From Ancistrus triradiatus (taxonomy: Eukaryota; Chordata; Actinopteri; Siluriformes; Loricariidae), in assembly GCA_025084515.1 (NCBI GenBank), contig JAJAGP010003163.1:1-64000 (forward strand): DNA of 64,000 nucleotides, written 5' to 3'. Under the pieces are notes generated by a model. It was not told the DNA's origin. It saw only the letters and a program-made list of their open reading frames with translations, and did no database searches. Made by a program: the position numbers and the translations under genes. Numbering within the stretch: the stretch's first letter is position 1; every line of letters begins with the position of its first letter. Positions 22,027 to 32,779 of this stretch are shown piece by piece.

Positions 22027-22322
22027 TGTCACGCTCGCTGGCCACCACGCCAGCATCACCTGCCCACGTCACGATCACACGCACCTGTTCCTCATTTCCC
22101 TCATCACACCCACACTCCATTTAAGCCGCACTCACCTCACCGTCACCGCGGATTATTGATGTTAACGTCACTGATGTCCCACATCGGTCACGTCCCTACG
22201 CTCCGCACCACACCTCACCTCGCTTCCCTACGCGCCTCGCCGCCTATTGCGTCCCTACGCGCCGCGTCCCTTCCAGGTATCGTGCCGTTTATCCTATTTC
22301 CCTGTTGTGTTTAGTTTCCACC
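22027..22322 (+). repeat. LTR-like direct repeat, left copy
   Basis: Starts TGTCACGCTCGCTGGCCACC and matches 24431-24726 over about 296 bases with few differences. Marks include CACACGCACCTGTTCCTCAT and the CCATTTAAGCCGC TATA-like box. The right copy continues beyond the shared part, so this left copy has lost its 3' half. Confidence 0.85.
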
Positions 22323-24401
22323 CGTTTTGCGACCTCGGTCTCGTTTATGTTCCACAGTGTCGTCAAACGCCGGCGGACTCGTAGAACGTCCGGTGGCGCG
22401 GTTTCCACCTCCTCTAAGTCCGTGTTAGGGCCCTCAGTCCCCATGGTAGCACGGTTAGCGCCGCCGATTCCTGCACCGCGAACCTTTGTGACACGGACAG
22501 TCACGTCACCCCCGGTCGTGCCCACTCCCGTGTCTCGAACAGTAGTGCCAGTGACTGTGTCCAGGTCGTCAGTAGTTCCAGTGGCTGCCCCCAGGGCGTC
22601 TGCAGTTCAGGTTGCTGCCCCCAGGGCGTCTGCACTCCCAGTGGCTGCATCCAGGTCGACAGAGGCCTTTCTAAAGGCCGCATCCTCGACAGAGGCCTTC
22701 CCTGAGGCCACATCCTCGACAGAGATCCGTCCAGAGAACGTCTCCTCCACGGAAACCGATTCAGTGACTGTCTTCTCCAGGGAGATGCATCCCGTCCACG
22801 GCTCTGCTCTCCAGCATCCCGTCCACGGCTCTGCTCTCCAGCATCCCGTCCACGGCTCTGCTCTCCAGCATCCCGTCGTCATCTCTGCTCTCAAGCATCC
22901 CGTCGTCGTCTCTGCTCTCAAGCATCCCGTCGTCGTCAACTCTGCTGTCAAGCGTCACGTTGTCGTCAACTCTGCTGTCAAGCGTCACGGCGTCGACTCT
23001 GCTGTCAAGCGTCACGTCATCGATGCTGCTGTCAAGCGTCACGTCGTCGACGCTGCTGTCAAGCATCACGTCGTCGACTCTGCTCTCAAGCGTCATGTCG
23101 TCCACGACTCTGCTCTCAAGCACCACGTCGTCCACGACTCTGCTCTCAAGCACCACGTCGTCGTCGACTCTGCTCTCAAGCACCACGTCGTCGTCGACTC
23201 TGCTCTCAAGCATCACGTCGTCGTCGACTCTGCTCTCAAGCATCACGTCGTCGTCGACTCTGCTCTCAAGCATCACGTCGTCGTCGACTCTGCTCTCAAG
23301 CATCACGTCGTCGTCGACTCTGCTCTCAAGCGTCACGTCGTCGTCGACTCTGCTCTCAAGCGTCACGGCGTCGACTCTGCTCTCAAGCGTCACGTCGTCG
23401 ATGCTGCTGTCAAGCGTCATGTCGTCCACGACTCTGCTCTCAAGCGTCATGTCGTCCACGACTCTGCTCTCAAGCGTCATGTCGTCCACGACTCTGCTCT
23501 CAAGCGTCATGTCGTCCACGACTCTGCTCTCAAGCGTCATGTCGTCCACGACTCTGCTCTCAAGCACCACGTCGTCCACGACTCTGCTCTCAAGCACCAC
23601 GTCGTCCACGACTCTGCTCTCAAGCACCACGTCGTCCACGACTCTGCTCGACAACCTCACGTCGTTCACGACTCTGCTCGGCAGCCTCACGTCGTCCACG
23701 ACTCTGCTCGGCTGCCTCACGTCGTCCACGACTCCGCTCGGCAGCCTCACGTCGTCCACGACTCCGCTCGGCAGCCTCACGTCGTCCACGACTCTCCGCT
23801 CGGCAGCCACACATCGTCGACTCCGCTCTGCAGCCACACGTCGTCGACTCCGCTCTGCAGCCACACGTCGTCGACTCCACCCTGCCACCCTCACGTCGTC
23901 GACTCCGCTCTCCAGCAACCTCCAGTCGTCGTCTCCGCTGTCAAGCATCGTCGCCTCGTCTCCGCTGTCAAGCATCGTCGCCTCGTCTCTGCTCTCGAGC
24001 GTCGCCTCGTCGGCTCCGCTTTCGAGCGTCGCCTCGTCGCCGCCCGCTCTCTCCAGCGTCGCCTCGTCGCCTCCGCTCTCGAGCGTCGCCTCGTCGCCGC
24101 CGCTCTCCAGCGTCGCCTCGTCGCCGCCGCTCTCGAGCGTCGCCTCGTCGCCGCCGCGCTCTCCAGCGTCGCCTCGTCGCCGCCGCTCTCGAGCTTCGCC
24201 TCGTCGCCGCCGCTCTCTCCAGCGTCGCCTCGTCGCCGCCGCTCTCCAGCGTCGCCTCGTCGCCGCCGCTCTCGAGCTTCGCCTCGTCGGTGCCCCCACG
24301 CGTCAGCCGTCCGACTGTTGGCGGTCCCCTCCAAGGGTCCGCCCGGCAAGGAGACCCCCCGAGGCAGGACTGCGGCCGGGGGGCTCTTTCTGGAGTCCTA
24401 G
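22305..24401 (+). mobile_element. LTR-element internal region with long repetitive open frame
   Basis: A 698-codon plus frame runs from the LTR into the array. The first 160 residues are Pro/Val/Ala/Ser-rich (VPVAAPRASA-like). The middle is about forty copies of a 10-residue unit such as HHVVVDSALK, and the end is Arg/Ser-rich. Because the unit is 30 bases, at least two other frames (22960-24528 plus, 22761-24299 minus) stay open as well, so openness is not proof of protein. No gag, protease or RT motif is present. A poly-G tract lies just before the right LTR. Confidence 0.6.
22797..24290 (+). repeat. 30-bp minisatellite (TCGTCGACTCTGCTCTCAAG type)
   Basis: Unit: CACGTCGTC(GTC)GACTCTGCTCTCAAGC in 30-base steps, with 27-base variants; toward the right it decays into GCCTCGTCGCCGCCGCTCTC 18-24-base units. 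Codon-length steps keep multiple frames open. Confidence 0.95.
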
Positions 24402-24430
24402 CTCCGTCTCGGACTCCTTGGGGGGGGCTC

Positions 24431-25066
24431 TGTCACGCTCGCTGGCCACCACGCCAGCGTCACCTGCCCACGTCACGATCACACGCACCTGTTCCTCATT
24501 TCCCTCATCACACCCACACTCCATTTAAGCCGCACTCACCTCACTGTCACCGCGGATTATTGATGTTAACGTCACTGATGTCCCACATCGGTCACGTCCC
24601 TACGCTCCGCACCACACCTCACCTCGCGTCCCTACGCGCCTCGCCACCTATTGCGTCCCTATGCGCCGCGTCCCTTCCAGGTATCGTGCCGTTTATCCTA
24701 TTTCCCTGTTGTGTTTAGTTTCCACCGATTTTGCCCCTGTTTGTGGTGGATTATTCGTGTTAGCAGTTTGCTTTGGACTCCTCGTGTTGCGGTAAGCCCG
24801 CCTTATTACACAGTAACCGTGGTCCGGTTGTTGTTTACCGTCTCTTCCGTGGGTTAAGCAGCCACACTTTGTTTGCCACACTGGCCGTAGTTTGGCGTAG
24901 CCGATGTCCGTGCCCCTTTGTTTTATGTTTTTGCTGTGCTAGGTGTTGTGTGTGTTATATTGTTTGGTTTTGGTTTGTTTACATTGTGGCTCCCTTTGGC
25001 TTTAATTAAACCCTTTGTGTTTGGAACCTGCATTCATCTCCATTCCTTCCGTGACCCCATCATGAC
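24431..25066 (+). repeat. LTR-like direct repeat, right copy, longer
   Basis: Starts TGTCACGCTCGC directly after the poly-G stretch (CTTGGGGGGGGCTC). After the part shared with 22027-22322 it goes on through GGTGGATTATTCGTGTTAGC to the region TTTGGTTTTGGTTTGTTTAC, an AATTAAA polyadenylation-like signal and CTTCCGTGACC near 25053. The last 100 bases are repeated at 26.83-26.93 kb, which ends in GTGACA. Start TG and end CA-type ends fit an LTR. Confidence 0.7.
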
Positions 25067-25084
25067 CCTGCCGAACTATGAAGA

Positions 25085-25400
25085 CAGCAGGTTATCGCTC
25101 TACCTCGGTTTGGTCAGCATTGGTTGACCTGCTGGAAAAGTTTGATGGTAACCCTCATCTAAGCAGAGAACTTTTCCGGCTACTTGTGCCAGTTCCCTCA
25201 ATACTCTGAATTCGATCGTCTGGTATTTGTGAACTGGCACCTTTACAGGCAAAGCACTTGAGTGGACGGTCGAGAACTGGTCCCAGTTGGTACTGGGAAC
25301 CTGCAAACAGCTCTTTGTCAAGCTGTGGGACAGGTTTGGTCTCTCTGCTAGTGGGAAGCAGGAGTCCACCAGTCACCCAGTTAGGGGCAGTTAGCATCCC
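25085..25400 (+). pseudogene. Gypsy-like gag remnant
   Basis: In shifting plus frames: EKFDGNPHLSRELFR at 25135, SGYLCQFPQYSEFDRLVFVN at 25177 and TGKALEWTVENWSQLVLGTC at 25248, the conserved FDGxP ... LTGKALEW pattern of fish Gypsy gag (capsid-like) proteins. Two frameshifts and a stop (after HPVRGS near 25391) break it. Gag would form the particle. No nucleocapsid or pol follows; it runs into Ser/Pro-rich repeats instead. Confidence 0.65.
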
Positions 25401-26760
25401 ATAGCTCAGTACCTGAGCCGTTAGTGCCAAGTAGCTCAGTATCTGAGCATGTTAGCTCTGCATCTGAGCATGTTAGCTTCGTATCTGGGCCCGCTAGCTC
25501 CGAATCTGAGCACACCATGCCTGTTAGCTCCATATATGAGCAGTTGGCACCCCGTAGCTCAGTACCTGAACCGTTAGCACCCAGTAGGCCAGTATTTGGG
25601 CATGTTAGCTCCACACTTGAGCATGTTAGCTCCACATTAGCTCCACACCCTAGATGAGCCGTTAGCGCCACATAGCTCAGTACTTGAGCCATAAGCACTG
25701 ACTAGCTCTGTATCTGATCAGATCAGCTCAGTACAGAGGTCCGATGCGCCGCTTGGCTCCGCATCTGAGTCCACTGCGTTCATTAGTTTCGTACCCGAGC
25801 ATGTTGGCTCCATGCTTGAATTTGTTAGTCCCATATTTCAAACCTTACCACCGCCTGACGCCATATCTGAGCCCGCCGTGCCCTTTAGTTTCATACCCGA
25901 GCATGTTGGCTCCATATCTGAGTTCATTAGTTCCGTGTTTGATCCGTTAGCGCTTCCCGGTTCCGTATTTGAGCACGTTGCACCCCATAGTTTCGTATCT
26001 GAGCATGTTACCTCCGTATCCAAGTTTGTTTCCTTGCATGTCGCGCCTCTTAGCTCCGTAGACGCGCCATTAGCATCGTATAGCACCGTGTCCGAGCATG
26101 CTGTGCTCGTTAGTTTTGTGCCTAAACACGGTAGCCCCATACTTGAATTTGTTAGCTCCGTATCTGAGCACATGTCCAATATGCCGCTTGGTTCCGTACC
26201 TGAACCCCGTCGCGCAACTTACTCCCGTACCTGAGTCGGATGCGTCACTTAGTTCCGTATCTGAGTTCCTAGCACCCCATTGTTTTGTACCTGATCACGT
26301 TAGCTCTGTATCTGAGTTTGAAGTACTATATGTTTCCTTACCTGAGCACAACACGTCTCTTAGTTCCGTACCAAACAAGACATGTCACCTAGCTCGGTAT
26401 CTGTGTCTGCTGCACCAATTAGCTGAGCTAAAGTGGTAGCATCACTGAGGACATCCGTTCCAGTGCCGGCGCCAAAGACGTCAGCACCTGTGCCTGCACT
26501 GAGGACGTCAGTGCCTGTGCCTGTGCCGAGGTCGTCCGTTCCCGCGTGGATTTTGTTCGTTTCGGAGCCTGCAACAAGAACGTCTGTGTGTGAGGCCTGC
26601 CCAGAGGTTGTGTGTTCCCGTGAGGCCAGCCAGGAGGCCGTATGTTCCCATGAGGCCAGCCAGGAGGCCGTCTCTTCCCGTGAGGCCAGCCAGGAGGCCG
26701 TCCGTTTCCATGAGGCCAGCCAGGAGGCCGTCTGTTCCCATGAGTGGAGTCACCCTTGAA
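25401..26760 (+). pseudogene. Degenerate Ser/Pro-rich repeat tail of the LTR element
   Basis: Plus-frame repeats such as SSVSEHVSSASEHVSFVS and SSVPEPLAPS run through several frames to about 26430, then VPVPAPKTSAPVPALRTS and EASQEAVCSHEASQEAV to 26756. Repeated DNA words are TTAGCTCCGTATCTGAGCA and AGGCCAGCCAGGAGGCCGT. The composition parallels the 22.4-22.8 kb leader. It is coding-like, but no folded domain is visible. Confidence 0.65.
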
Positions 26761-26805
26761 AGAAACACCTGCATGCCTGGAAATCTCATGTTGGCTCCTG
26801 TATAC

Positions 26806-26935
26806 TTTGGATTATTCGCGTTTGTTATTCTTTGGTTTCGGTTTGTTTATGTTGTGGCTCTCTTTTGCTTTAATAAAACCCTTTGTGTTTGGAATCTGCA
26901 CTCATCTCCATTCTTCCTGTGACTCGGTTGTGACA
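26806..26935 (+). repeat. Truncated 3' LTR end
   Basis: TTCGGTTTGTTTATGTTGTG, CTTTAATAAAACCCTTTGTG (AATAAA) and CTGTGACTCGGTTGTGACA match 24.97-25.06 kb. TGACA at 26931-26935 is the mirror of the TGTCA start. Confidence 0.75.
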
Positions 26936-27071
26936 GAATAAAACTTTTTTTTCAGTTATTACTCACGCCATTGACTCGGTCAGGAATTTTTTTGCCACCC
27001 CAGTTCACTTGTTGCTGCTACTGTATTATTTTTTTCCCTAAATATATGCTCATATTATTTATATGCACCTA

Positions 27072-28642
27072 CAGTGGTGTGAAAAAGTGTTTGCCCCTTT
27101 TCTGATTTCCTATTTTTTGCATGTTTGTCACACTTGTGTTTTGGAATATCAAACCAATTTAAATATTAGTCAAAGACAACACAAGTAAACACAAAATGCA
27201 ATTTTTAAATGAAGGTGTCTATTATTAAGGGAGAAAAAAATCCAAACATACATGGCCCTGTGTGAAAAAGTGATTGCCCCCTAAACCTAATAACTGGTTG
27301 GGCCACTCTTAGCAGCAACCAAGCATTTGCGATAACTTGCAATGAGTCTTTTACAGCATTGTGGAGGAATTTTGGCCACTCATCTTTGCAGAATTGTTGT
27401 AATTCAGCCACATTGGAGGGTTTTGAAGGTCATGGGTATTAAGGTCATGCCACAGCATCTCAATAGGATTCAGGTCAGGACTTGACTAGCGCACTCCAAA
27501 GTCTTCATTTTGTTTTTCTTCAGCCATTCACAGATGGGTTTGCTGGTTTGTTTTGGACCATTGTCCTGCTGCAGAACCCACGTTCATTTTAGCGTGAGGT
27601 CACGAACAGATGGCCGGACATTCTCCTTCAGGATTTTTTGGTAGCAGCATAATTCATAGTTCCATTTATCACAGCAAGTCTTCCTGGTCCTGAAGCAGCA
27701 AAACAGCCCCAGACCATCACACTACCACCCCCATATTTTACTGCTGCTATAATGTTCTTTTTCTGAAATGCTGTGTTACTGTTATGCCAGATGTAATAAG
27801 ACACCCACCTTCCAAAGTGTTCAACTTTTGTCTCATCAATGCACAGAATGTTTTCGAAAAAGTGTTGAGGATCATCAAGATGTGTTCTGGAAAAATTGAG
27901 ATGAGCTTTAATGTTCTTTTTGCTCAGCAGTGGTTGTCATCTTGGAACTCTGCCATGCAGGCCATTTTTGCCCGGTCTCTTTCTTATGGTGGAGGCATGA
28001 ACACTGACCTTAACTGAGGCAAGTGAGGCCTGCAGTTCTTTAGATGTTGTTGTGGGGTCTTCTGTGACCTCTTGGATGAGTCATCACTGCGCTCTTGGGG
28101 TCATTTTGGTGGGCCAGTCACCTCTGGGAAGGTTCACCACTGTTCCATGTCTTCACCATTTGTGGATAATGGCTCTCACTGTGGTTTGCTGGAGTCCCAA
28201 AGCTTTAGAAATGGCTTTATAACCCTTTCCAGACTAATACTTTCTCAGTTGTTCCTGAATTTCTTTGGATCTCGGCATGATGTGTAGCTTTAAAGGATCT
28301 TTTGGTGTACTTCGCTTTGTCAGGCAGGTCCTATTTAAGTGATGTCCTGATTGAGAACAGGTGTGTCAATAATCAGGCCTGGGTGTGGCTAAAGACGGTG
28401 AATTCAGGTGTGATAAACCATAGTTACGTTATGTTTTAACAAGGGGGGGCAATCACTTTTTCACACAGGGCCATGTAGGTTTGGATTTCTTTCTCCCTTA
28501 ATAATCAACACCTTCATTTAAAAACTGCATTTTGTGTTTACTTGTGTTGTCTTAGACTAATATTTAAATTGGTTTGATAAGTGTGACAAACATGCAAAAA
28601 ATAGGAAATCAGGATGGGGGAAAACACTTTTTCACACCACTG
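27072..28642 (-). mobile_element. Tc1-like family C, nearly full-length element
   Basis: CAGTGGTGTGAAAAAGTGTT at 27072 (after TA) pairs with the inverse AACACTTTTTCACACCACTG ending 28642. A second inner direct/inverted block, GTGAAAAAGTGATTGCCCCC near 27262 and its inverse near 28445, shows the IR/DR type of terminal repeat. The right TA has become GA. The transposase lies on the minus strand. Confidence 0.9.
27285..28278 (-). pseudogene. Family C transposase, dead
   Basis: The ATG is at 28278: MPRSKEIQEQLRK opens the HTH domain, with ISKALGLQQTTVRAIIHKW ending in a stop (TGA near 28160). Further blocks: PLLSKKNIKAHLNF, ENILCIDETKVEHFGR (first catalytic Asp), GGGSVMVWGCFAASGPGRLA, and SSPDLNPIEMLWHDLN (catalytic Glu). 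The stop plus two or more frameshifts make it inactive, though the catalytic blocks are preserved. Cut-and-paste transposition into TA is the family role. Confidence 0.85.
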
Positions 28643-28654
28643 AATTTCTAACCC

Positions 28655-29800
28655 CACTGCTTTGAAGTGAGATGATCTAGACCTTTTCTACTTCCCTTGC
28701 CATGCTGATTCGTGGTATCTGCGTTCCACTGATAAGGACTTTTTATCTCCTCGCAGGGTGCAGGACTTCTTTTAGTTCCTAGAATTAAAAAAGTCACAGC
28801 AGGGGGAAAGGCTTTCTCATACATGGCCCCCCAACTATGGAATAAACTTCCCACTTTCGTTCGAGATTCAGACACCCTCCAAAGTTTTAAGTCTAGGCTA
28901 AAGGCATACTTATTTACGCAGGCTTTTGACTAGATTTAGACCAGGTTGCATGGCTTGAGTTGCTGAGGCCGGAGTCTGAAGTCATGTCTGGCCTGCCTGC
29001 CTTGTCCGCTTGTCGGAAGTGTCGGGTGGGCGGTCTGGCTGAACTAGGCTTGGGTCCTCGTGATCTTGACTCATGCAACCTTGCCTTAGAATAAGGGCAG
29101 AGCTGGGGGTTCATAGTCAAAGAGTCTTATGGTGATCAGAGACGTTGGGTTGCTGTCTTCTGCCGCTCGTGGGGTGTTGCCAATGTCTCATGTGATCCCT
29201 CTTGGCTGTGTTTTCCTTCCAGTTCTCCTCTTTCTAGCTTTCTAGCTATGCTGCTATAGCTAATGCTGCCGGGTCTCATGCTACACTTGGCATCAGTGAT
29301 TGACATGGCATCAGTGATTGTTAATAAACACTGTGCTCTTAATCAATAACTAATTACATTTTCTGTTTTCTCTCCGAGCTGTGTTCCGGCAGTTTCCGGC
29401 CCCACACATGATGTTCATCTGATGGAGCTCCACTGTGCATAATTCACATTTTATTCGACCATGACTCCATGACTTTAGTTTTCGCTCTTAGATTTATCAT
29501 CATACCCCGGCCACTTAATGTCGATGTGCATACTTCACATTCTATTCAAACTTTGACTCCATGACTTTAGTTCGCTCTTAGATTTATCATCTACGCCGCC
29601 CAAGGAGGTTGGGTCCCTTTTTGAGTCTTGGTCCTCCCAAGGTTTCTTCCTAGAACTGGGGAGTTTTTCCTTGCCACTGTCGCCCTAGGCTTGCTCAATT
29701 TGAGATTGGACGTAGTTATTAGGAGATAATCTAAACCTGTAAAGTTGCTTTGAGACAATGCTCCATTGTAAAAGTGCTATACAAATAATCTGACTTGACT
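28655..29800 (+). mobile_element. L2 LINE 3' end
   Basis: Carries the ORF2 C-terminus (28763-28933) and then an 860-base 3' UTR with AACTGGGGAGTTTTTCCTTG, GGCTTGCTCAATTTGAGATT and TGCTTTGAGACAATGCTCCA, ending in AATCTGACTTGACTTGACT. The UTR includes an internal duplication: GACTCCATGACTTTAGTT occurs at 29464 and 29561. The inverse copy lies at 1.64-2.23 kb. Confidence 0.8.
28763..28933 (+). pseudogene. L2 ORF2 C-terminal segment
   Basis: An open 56-codon stretch reads GLLLVPRIKKVTAGGKAFSY then MAPQLWNKLPTFVRDSDTLQ and SFKSRLKAYLFTQAFD, stop at 28931. This is the conserved C-terminal tail of L2-group polyproteins and is uninterrupted here. The upstream RT and endonuclease are missing (5' truncation). 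Confidence 0.8.
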
Positions 29801-30520
29801 TGACTCCTCATGCACAAGCTTTAATCAGAGTTTAAAGTACCTTGAAGTTGACTGAACTAAACATTTATCCCCTGTTCTGAAACCGAAAAACTCTGAAGAG
29901 CTGCCAATCTGCAAACTGGAGCTGGGAATTCCCCCAGAGGGAGTCAATGGAATTATAATATGAAGCTTTAAGAGTTATATAAAACATCTTGTGACTTCAG
30001 ATGATAAGCAATGGACAACTGATATCTGATAACCAGCAGGGTCCGAGCTTGAACCGAAGAGAAATACAGAGAATAATTAAATTGATGGCGGAGACAGATG
30101 TGATGTTTGATGTTTGATGGGAAGGATAGCTAAATCAGGTTCCTACTCAGGAAAAACAGAGGCAGCTGATAACCCAGCAAGATCTTGCAGAGCATACTCC
30201 CAGTGGCAAACTGACCAGGGGCATACTCCTGGTTGAAGGTCTCAACCTGGCCATTAGTTTAGGATGAAACCTGGACGACAAGCTCAGGAGGGGTTAAACT
30301 TTCTGACCCCTTGTAGGTTTTATGGCTGTTCAGCTTGAGATCATTTACATAAGGTGGTGAGCATTAATATAAAAGTGCCTTGGTAAACAGCACAGGACAC
30401 CTGATTCTGAGCTCTACCTCTTTTTGGCTTTGTTGTCTACGTTGAAGTAGATGAGTGTTTTGGGATGAAATGGTTGGTACTTGGCATTTTTGACAATTTT
30501 ACATATGTTATTTTTATTTA
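29801..30520. other. Unannotated DNA
   Basis: Balanced composition, no ORF or family recognised between the L2 tail and the TRIM-like element. Confidence 0.5.
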
Positions 30521-30525
30521 AGGAG

Positions 30526-30754
30526 TGTCACGCCCCACCGGCCGCACCTGCTGAACACGCGCACCTGTTCCTCATGTTTCCACGTCATTTCCCTCACTAT
30601 TTAACCCTCAACTCTGTTCTCACTCCGTGTGGATTCACGATGTCCCTACCTCGTCTCACCTGTGCGTCTGTTTTGTGTGCTGTAAATAAAACCACCTTTA
30701 CCTGCCAGTGGCCTTGCGTATGTCTCCTGCTTCCCATCCGCCTCACCCGTGACA
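30526..30754 (+). repeat. 5' LTR of TRIM-like element
   Basis: 229 bases, TGTCACG...CCGTGACA; contains ACTATTTAACCC (TATA-like) and CTGTAAATAAAACCACC with an AATAAA signal. Differs from the 3' LTR by several indels and substitutions, so the insertion is not brand new. Confidence 0.88.
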
Positions 30755-31220
30755 GTTGAATCCACCCATATGGAGACAGCGGCTACCTCCATGACAACGA
30801 TCGCCAGCCCTCCTGTCGGCGACTCCGCTCGCCAGCCCTCCAGTCGGCGACCCCGCTCGCCAGCCTACTCTCCGCGACTCCGCTCGCCAGCGTCCAGCCG
30901 GCACCCTCGCTCGCCAGCGTCCAGCCGGCACCCGCGCTCGTCAGCGTCCCAGCCGGCACCCACGCTCGCCAGCGTCCAGCCGGCACCCCGCGCTCGCCAG
31001 TCTTCCCTCTGCGACTCTTCTCGCCAGCTTCCGCTTGGCTCCCCCCCCCGCTCGCAGCTTCCGGACGGCGTTTCTGCTCGCCAGCCCGCTCGACTGCTGC
31101 CAGCCTCTTCCGGGGATTCGCCCGGCAAGTAAAACCCCGGACTCGGAACCACGCGCGGGGACTGCTCGTTGGAGTCCTAGCTCTCCGACCCGGACTCCGG
31201 GGGGGGGGGGGGGGTGGCTC

Positions 31221-31445
31221 TGTCACGCCCACCGGCCGCACCTGCTGAACACGCGCACCTGTTCCTCATGTTCCACGTCATTTCCCTCACTATTTAACCC
31301 TCACTCTGTTCTCACTCCGTGTGGATTCACGATGTCCCTATCTCGTCTCACCTGTGCGTCCGTTTTGTGTGCTGTAAATAAAACCACCTCATCTGCCAGT
31401 GGCCTTGCGTATGTCTCTTGCTTCCCATCCGCCTCACCCGTGACA
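31221..31445 (+). repeat. 3' LTR of TRIM-like element
   Basis: 225 bases, starting right after a run of about sixteen G and GGTGGCTC. Same internal marks as the 5' copy. Confidence 0.88.
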
Positions 31446-31450
31446 AGGAG

Positions 31451-32409
31451 CCTAAGAAGGAAGAATATGATTCATGCCTGGTTGGGTACTGGTACTTGGT
31501 GTTGGTCTTCAGATTATTCTTGGGTTTAGGGATTAGGTTACTTTTCTCCTGTACATAGTTTTGTAGTTATCTTCACCAACATTTTATTCATTCAACCTTT
31601 CAGTTAGGATTTAGACCCACTACTACCAGTAGTGTACAGCGGCAGGAATTCAGCTCAACATGTTCTGTAATCACTCCACTCGCACTCCACTTGAGCATTT
31701 CTTTTTTTTCCACTCAAAAACATTCTGTATTCACTCCACTTCTGCTTCGCCTCGTCCAGATATTAATGGCCAATTTGACCAATATGGTGGTGTAGTTTAC
31801 TCTTCATTTCCAGGACTGCATGGGGAAGGAGCGTTTCACGAACAATGCTATAACATGGTGGGATGTAGCCAGGATGTGCAGCATTTGTAAAATAATGCTT
31901 CTCTTCATGTTCCCCTGTGGTGAGTGGCATGTACAGCATTTTCAGGAAGATTTTGTCAAGTTCCCTTTTCCTCTCTTGTGACACTTTTATTTTGGCCTGA
32001 TCTTACACAAAGATTTTTAAACCTGTCCCTCTATGCCTCTATTCACATTTGCTGTGCTTCTTCATCTATAAACATGGGTTTTTATAAATGACACTTCTAA
32101 ACAAAGTCTGTCACAATGTTTACAAATGTTTACAAATTGCTTTATCAAATTAACAATAGCAGATGTTGATTGCTGTAGTTAAATGCAGTTCATATGCCTG
32201 CTTTCTTTTGGAAGACGGACAGAAACTAATGCTTTAAAAGATGTACCATTTAACTGTGTTATATGCTGCTATCACATGTTACACTGGACCAGTTTGGGAG
32301 TGATAGCTTGGAGCGAGAGAGAACACTGACGTTCCAACTTTGTAAAAGCCGCTCCATGCTCCTCCCAGAGGTCATGTCGCTCCACTCGCTCCCACTCCGC
32401 ACCACTCAC
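31451..32409. other. Unannotated DNA
   Basis: No recognised element. A CACTCCACTC-type short direct repeat occurs near 31.68-31.75 kb. Confidence 0.5.
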
Positions 32410-32550
32410 ATGCTCTGGCACATATAGCTCTAAATGGTCTTGCCCCCCATTACCTGAGTGAACTTTGTCTATTATGATCCATTTACCACATTCACTTTGA
32501 TCAAAGGATGCATGTTTATTATGGAGACACAGAGTAATGAAACTACCACA
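32410..32550 (+). pseudogene. L2 ORF2 fragment (ALNGLAPHYLSEL block)
   Basis: Plus frame reads AHIALNGLAPHYLSELCLL, stop, SIYHIHFDQRMHV; the LAPxYLSEL block lies shortly before the L2 C-terminus. The fragment has stops and is very short. Confidence 0.6.
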
Positions 32551-32779
32551 GGCACTAGAGCTCATGTCTACAGACCTTTTTTAACTACAACCCTTAAGTA
32601 ATGCCTCACACCCTGCAGACAAGAAGAGTACTCACCATATGAATCCAACTGCTGATGAATTCCCTCTGGTCACCATCACAATGGCTATGCTACGCAACCA
32701 TGAGGGTGCGCCTTGGTGTTGCACCCCCACAATACCGGCCTCACAATGCTACTCAAAAGCAAGAGATAAACATCAGAGT

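Larger units (their letters stand above)
30526..31445 (+). mobile_element. Miniature LTR element (TRIM-like) with TSD
   Basis: A left LTR (30526-30754) and right LTR (31221-31445) flank a 466-base interior. The element starts TGTCACG and ends CGTGACA. AGGAG at 30521-30525 is repeated at 31446-31450, a 5-base target-site duplication. The interior is Ser/Pro/Arg-rich, repetitive coding-like DNA (TCCGCTCGCCAGC words) with no gag or pol, and ends in a poly-G tract. GGAGTCCTAGCTC plus CGGACTCC before the right LTR is shared with 24.39 kb, so the two families are related. It must rely on proteins from another element. Confidence 0.9.

Noticed and set aside
22761..24528. 512-residue minus and 522-residue plus open frames over the 30-bp array
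   Set aside because: Both are shadows of a stop-free repeat whose unit length is a multiple of three; they overlap the 698-codon frame and contain no domain.
22027..24726. Intact autonomous LTR retrotransposon
   Set aside because: No gag, protease, RT or integrase is present, the left LTR is shorter than the right, and no target duplication was found.
30743..31241. Arg/Ser-rich proteins of 90-150 residues on both strands
   Set aside because: They fall in the interior of the TRIM-like element, overlap in opposite frames and consist of repeats.
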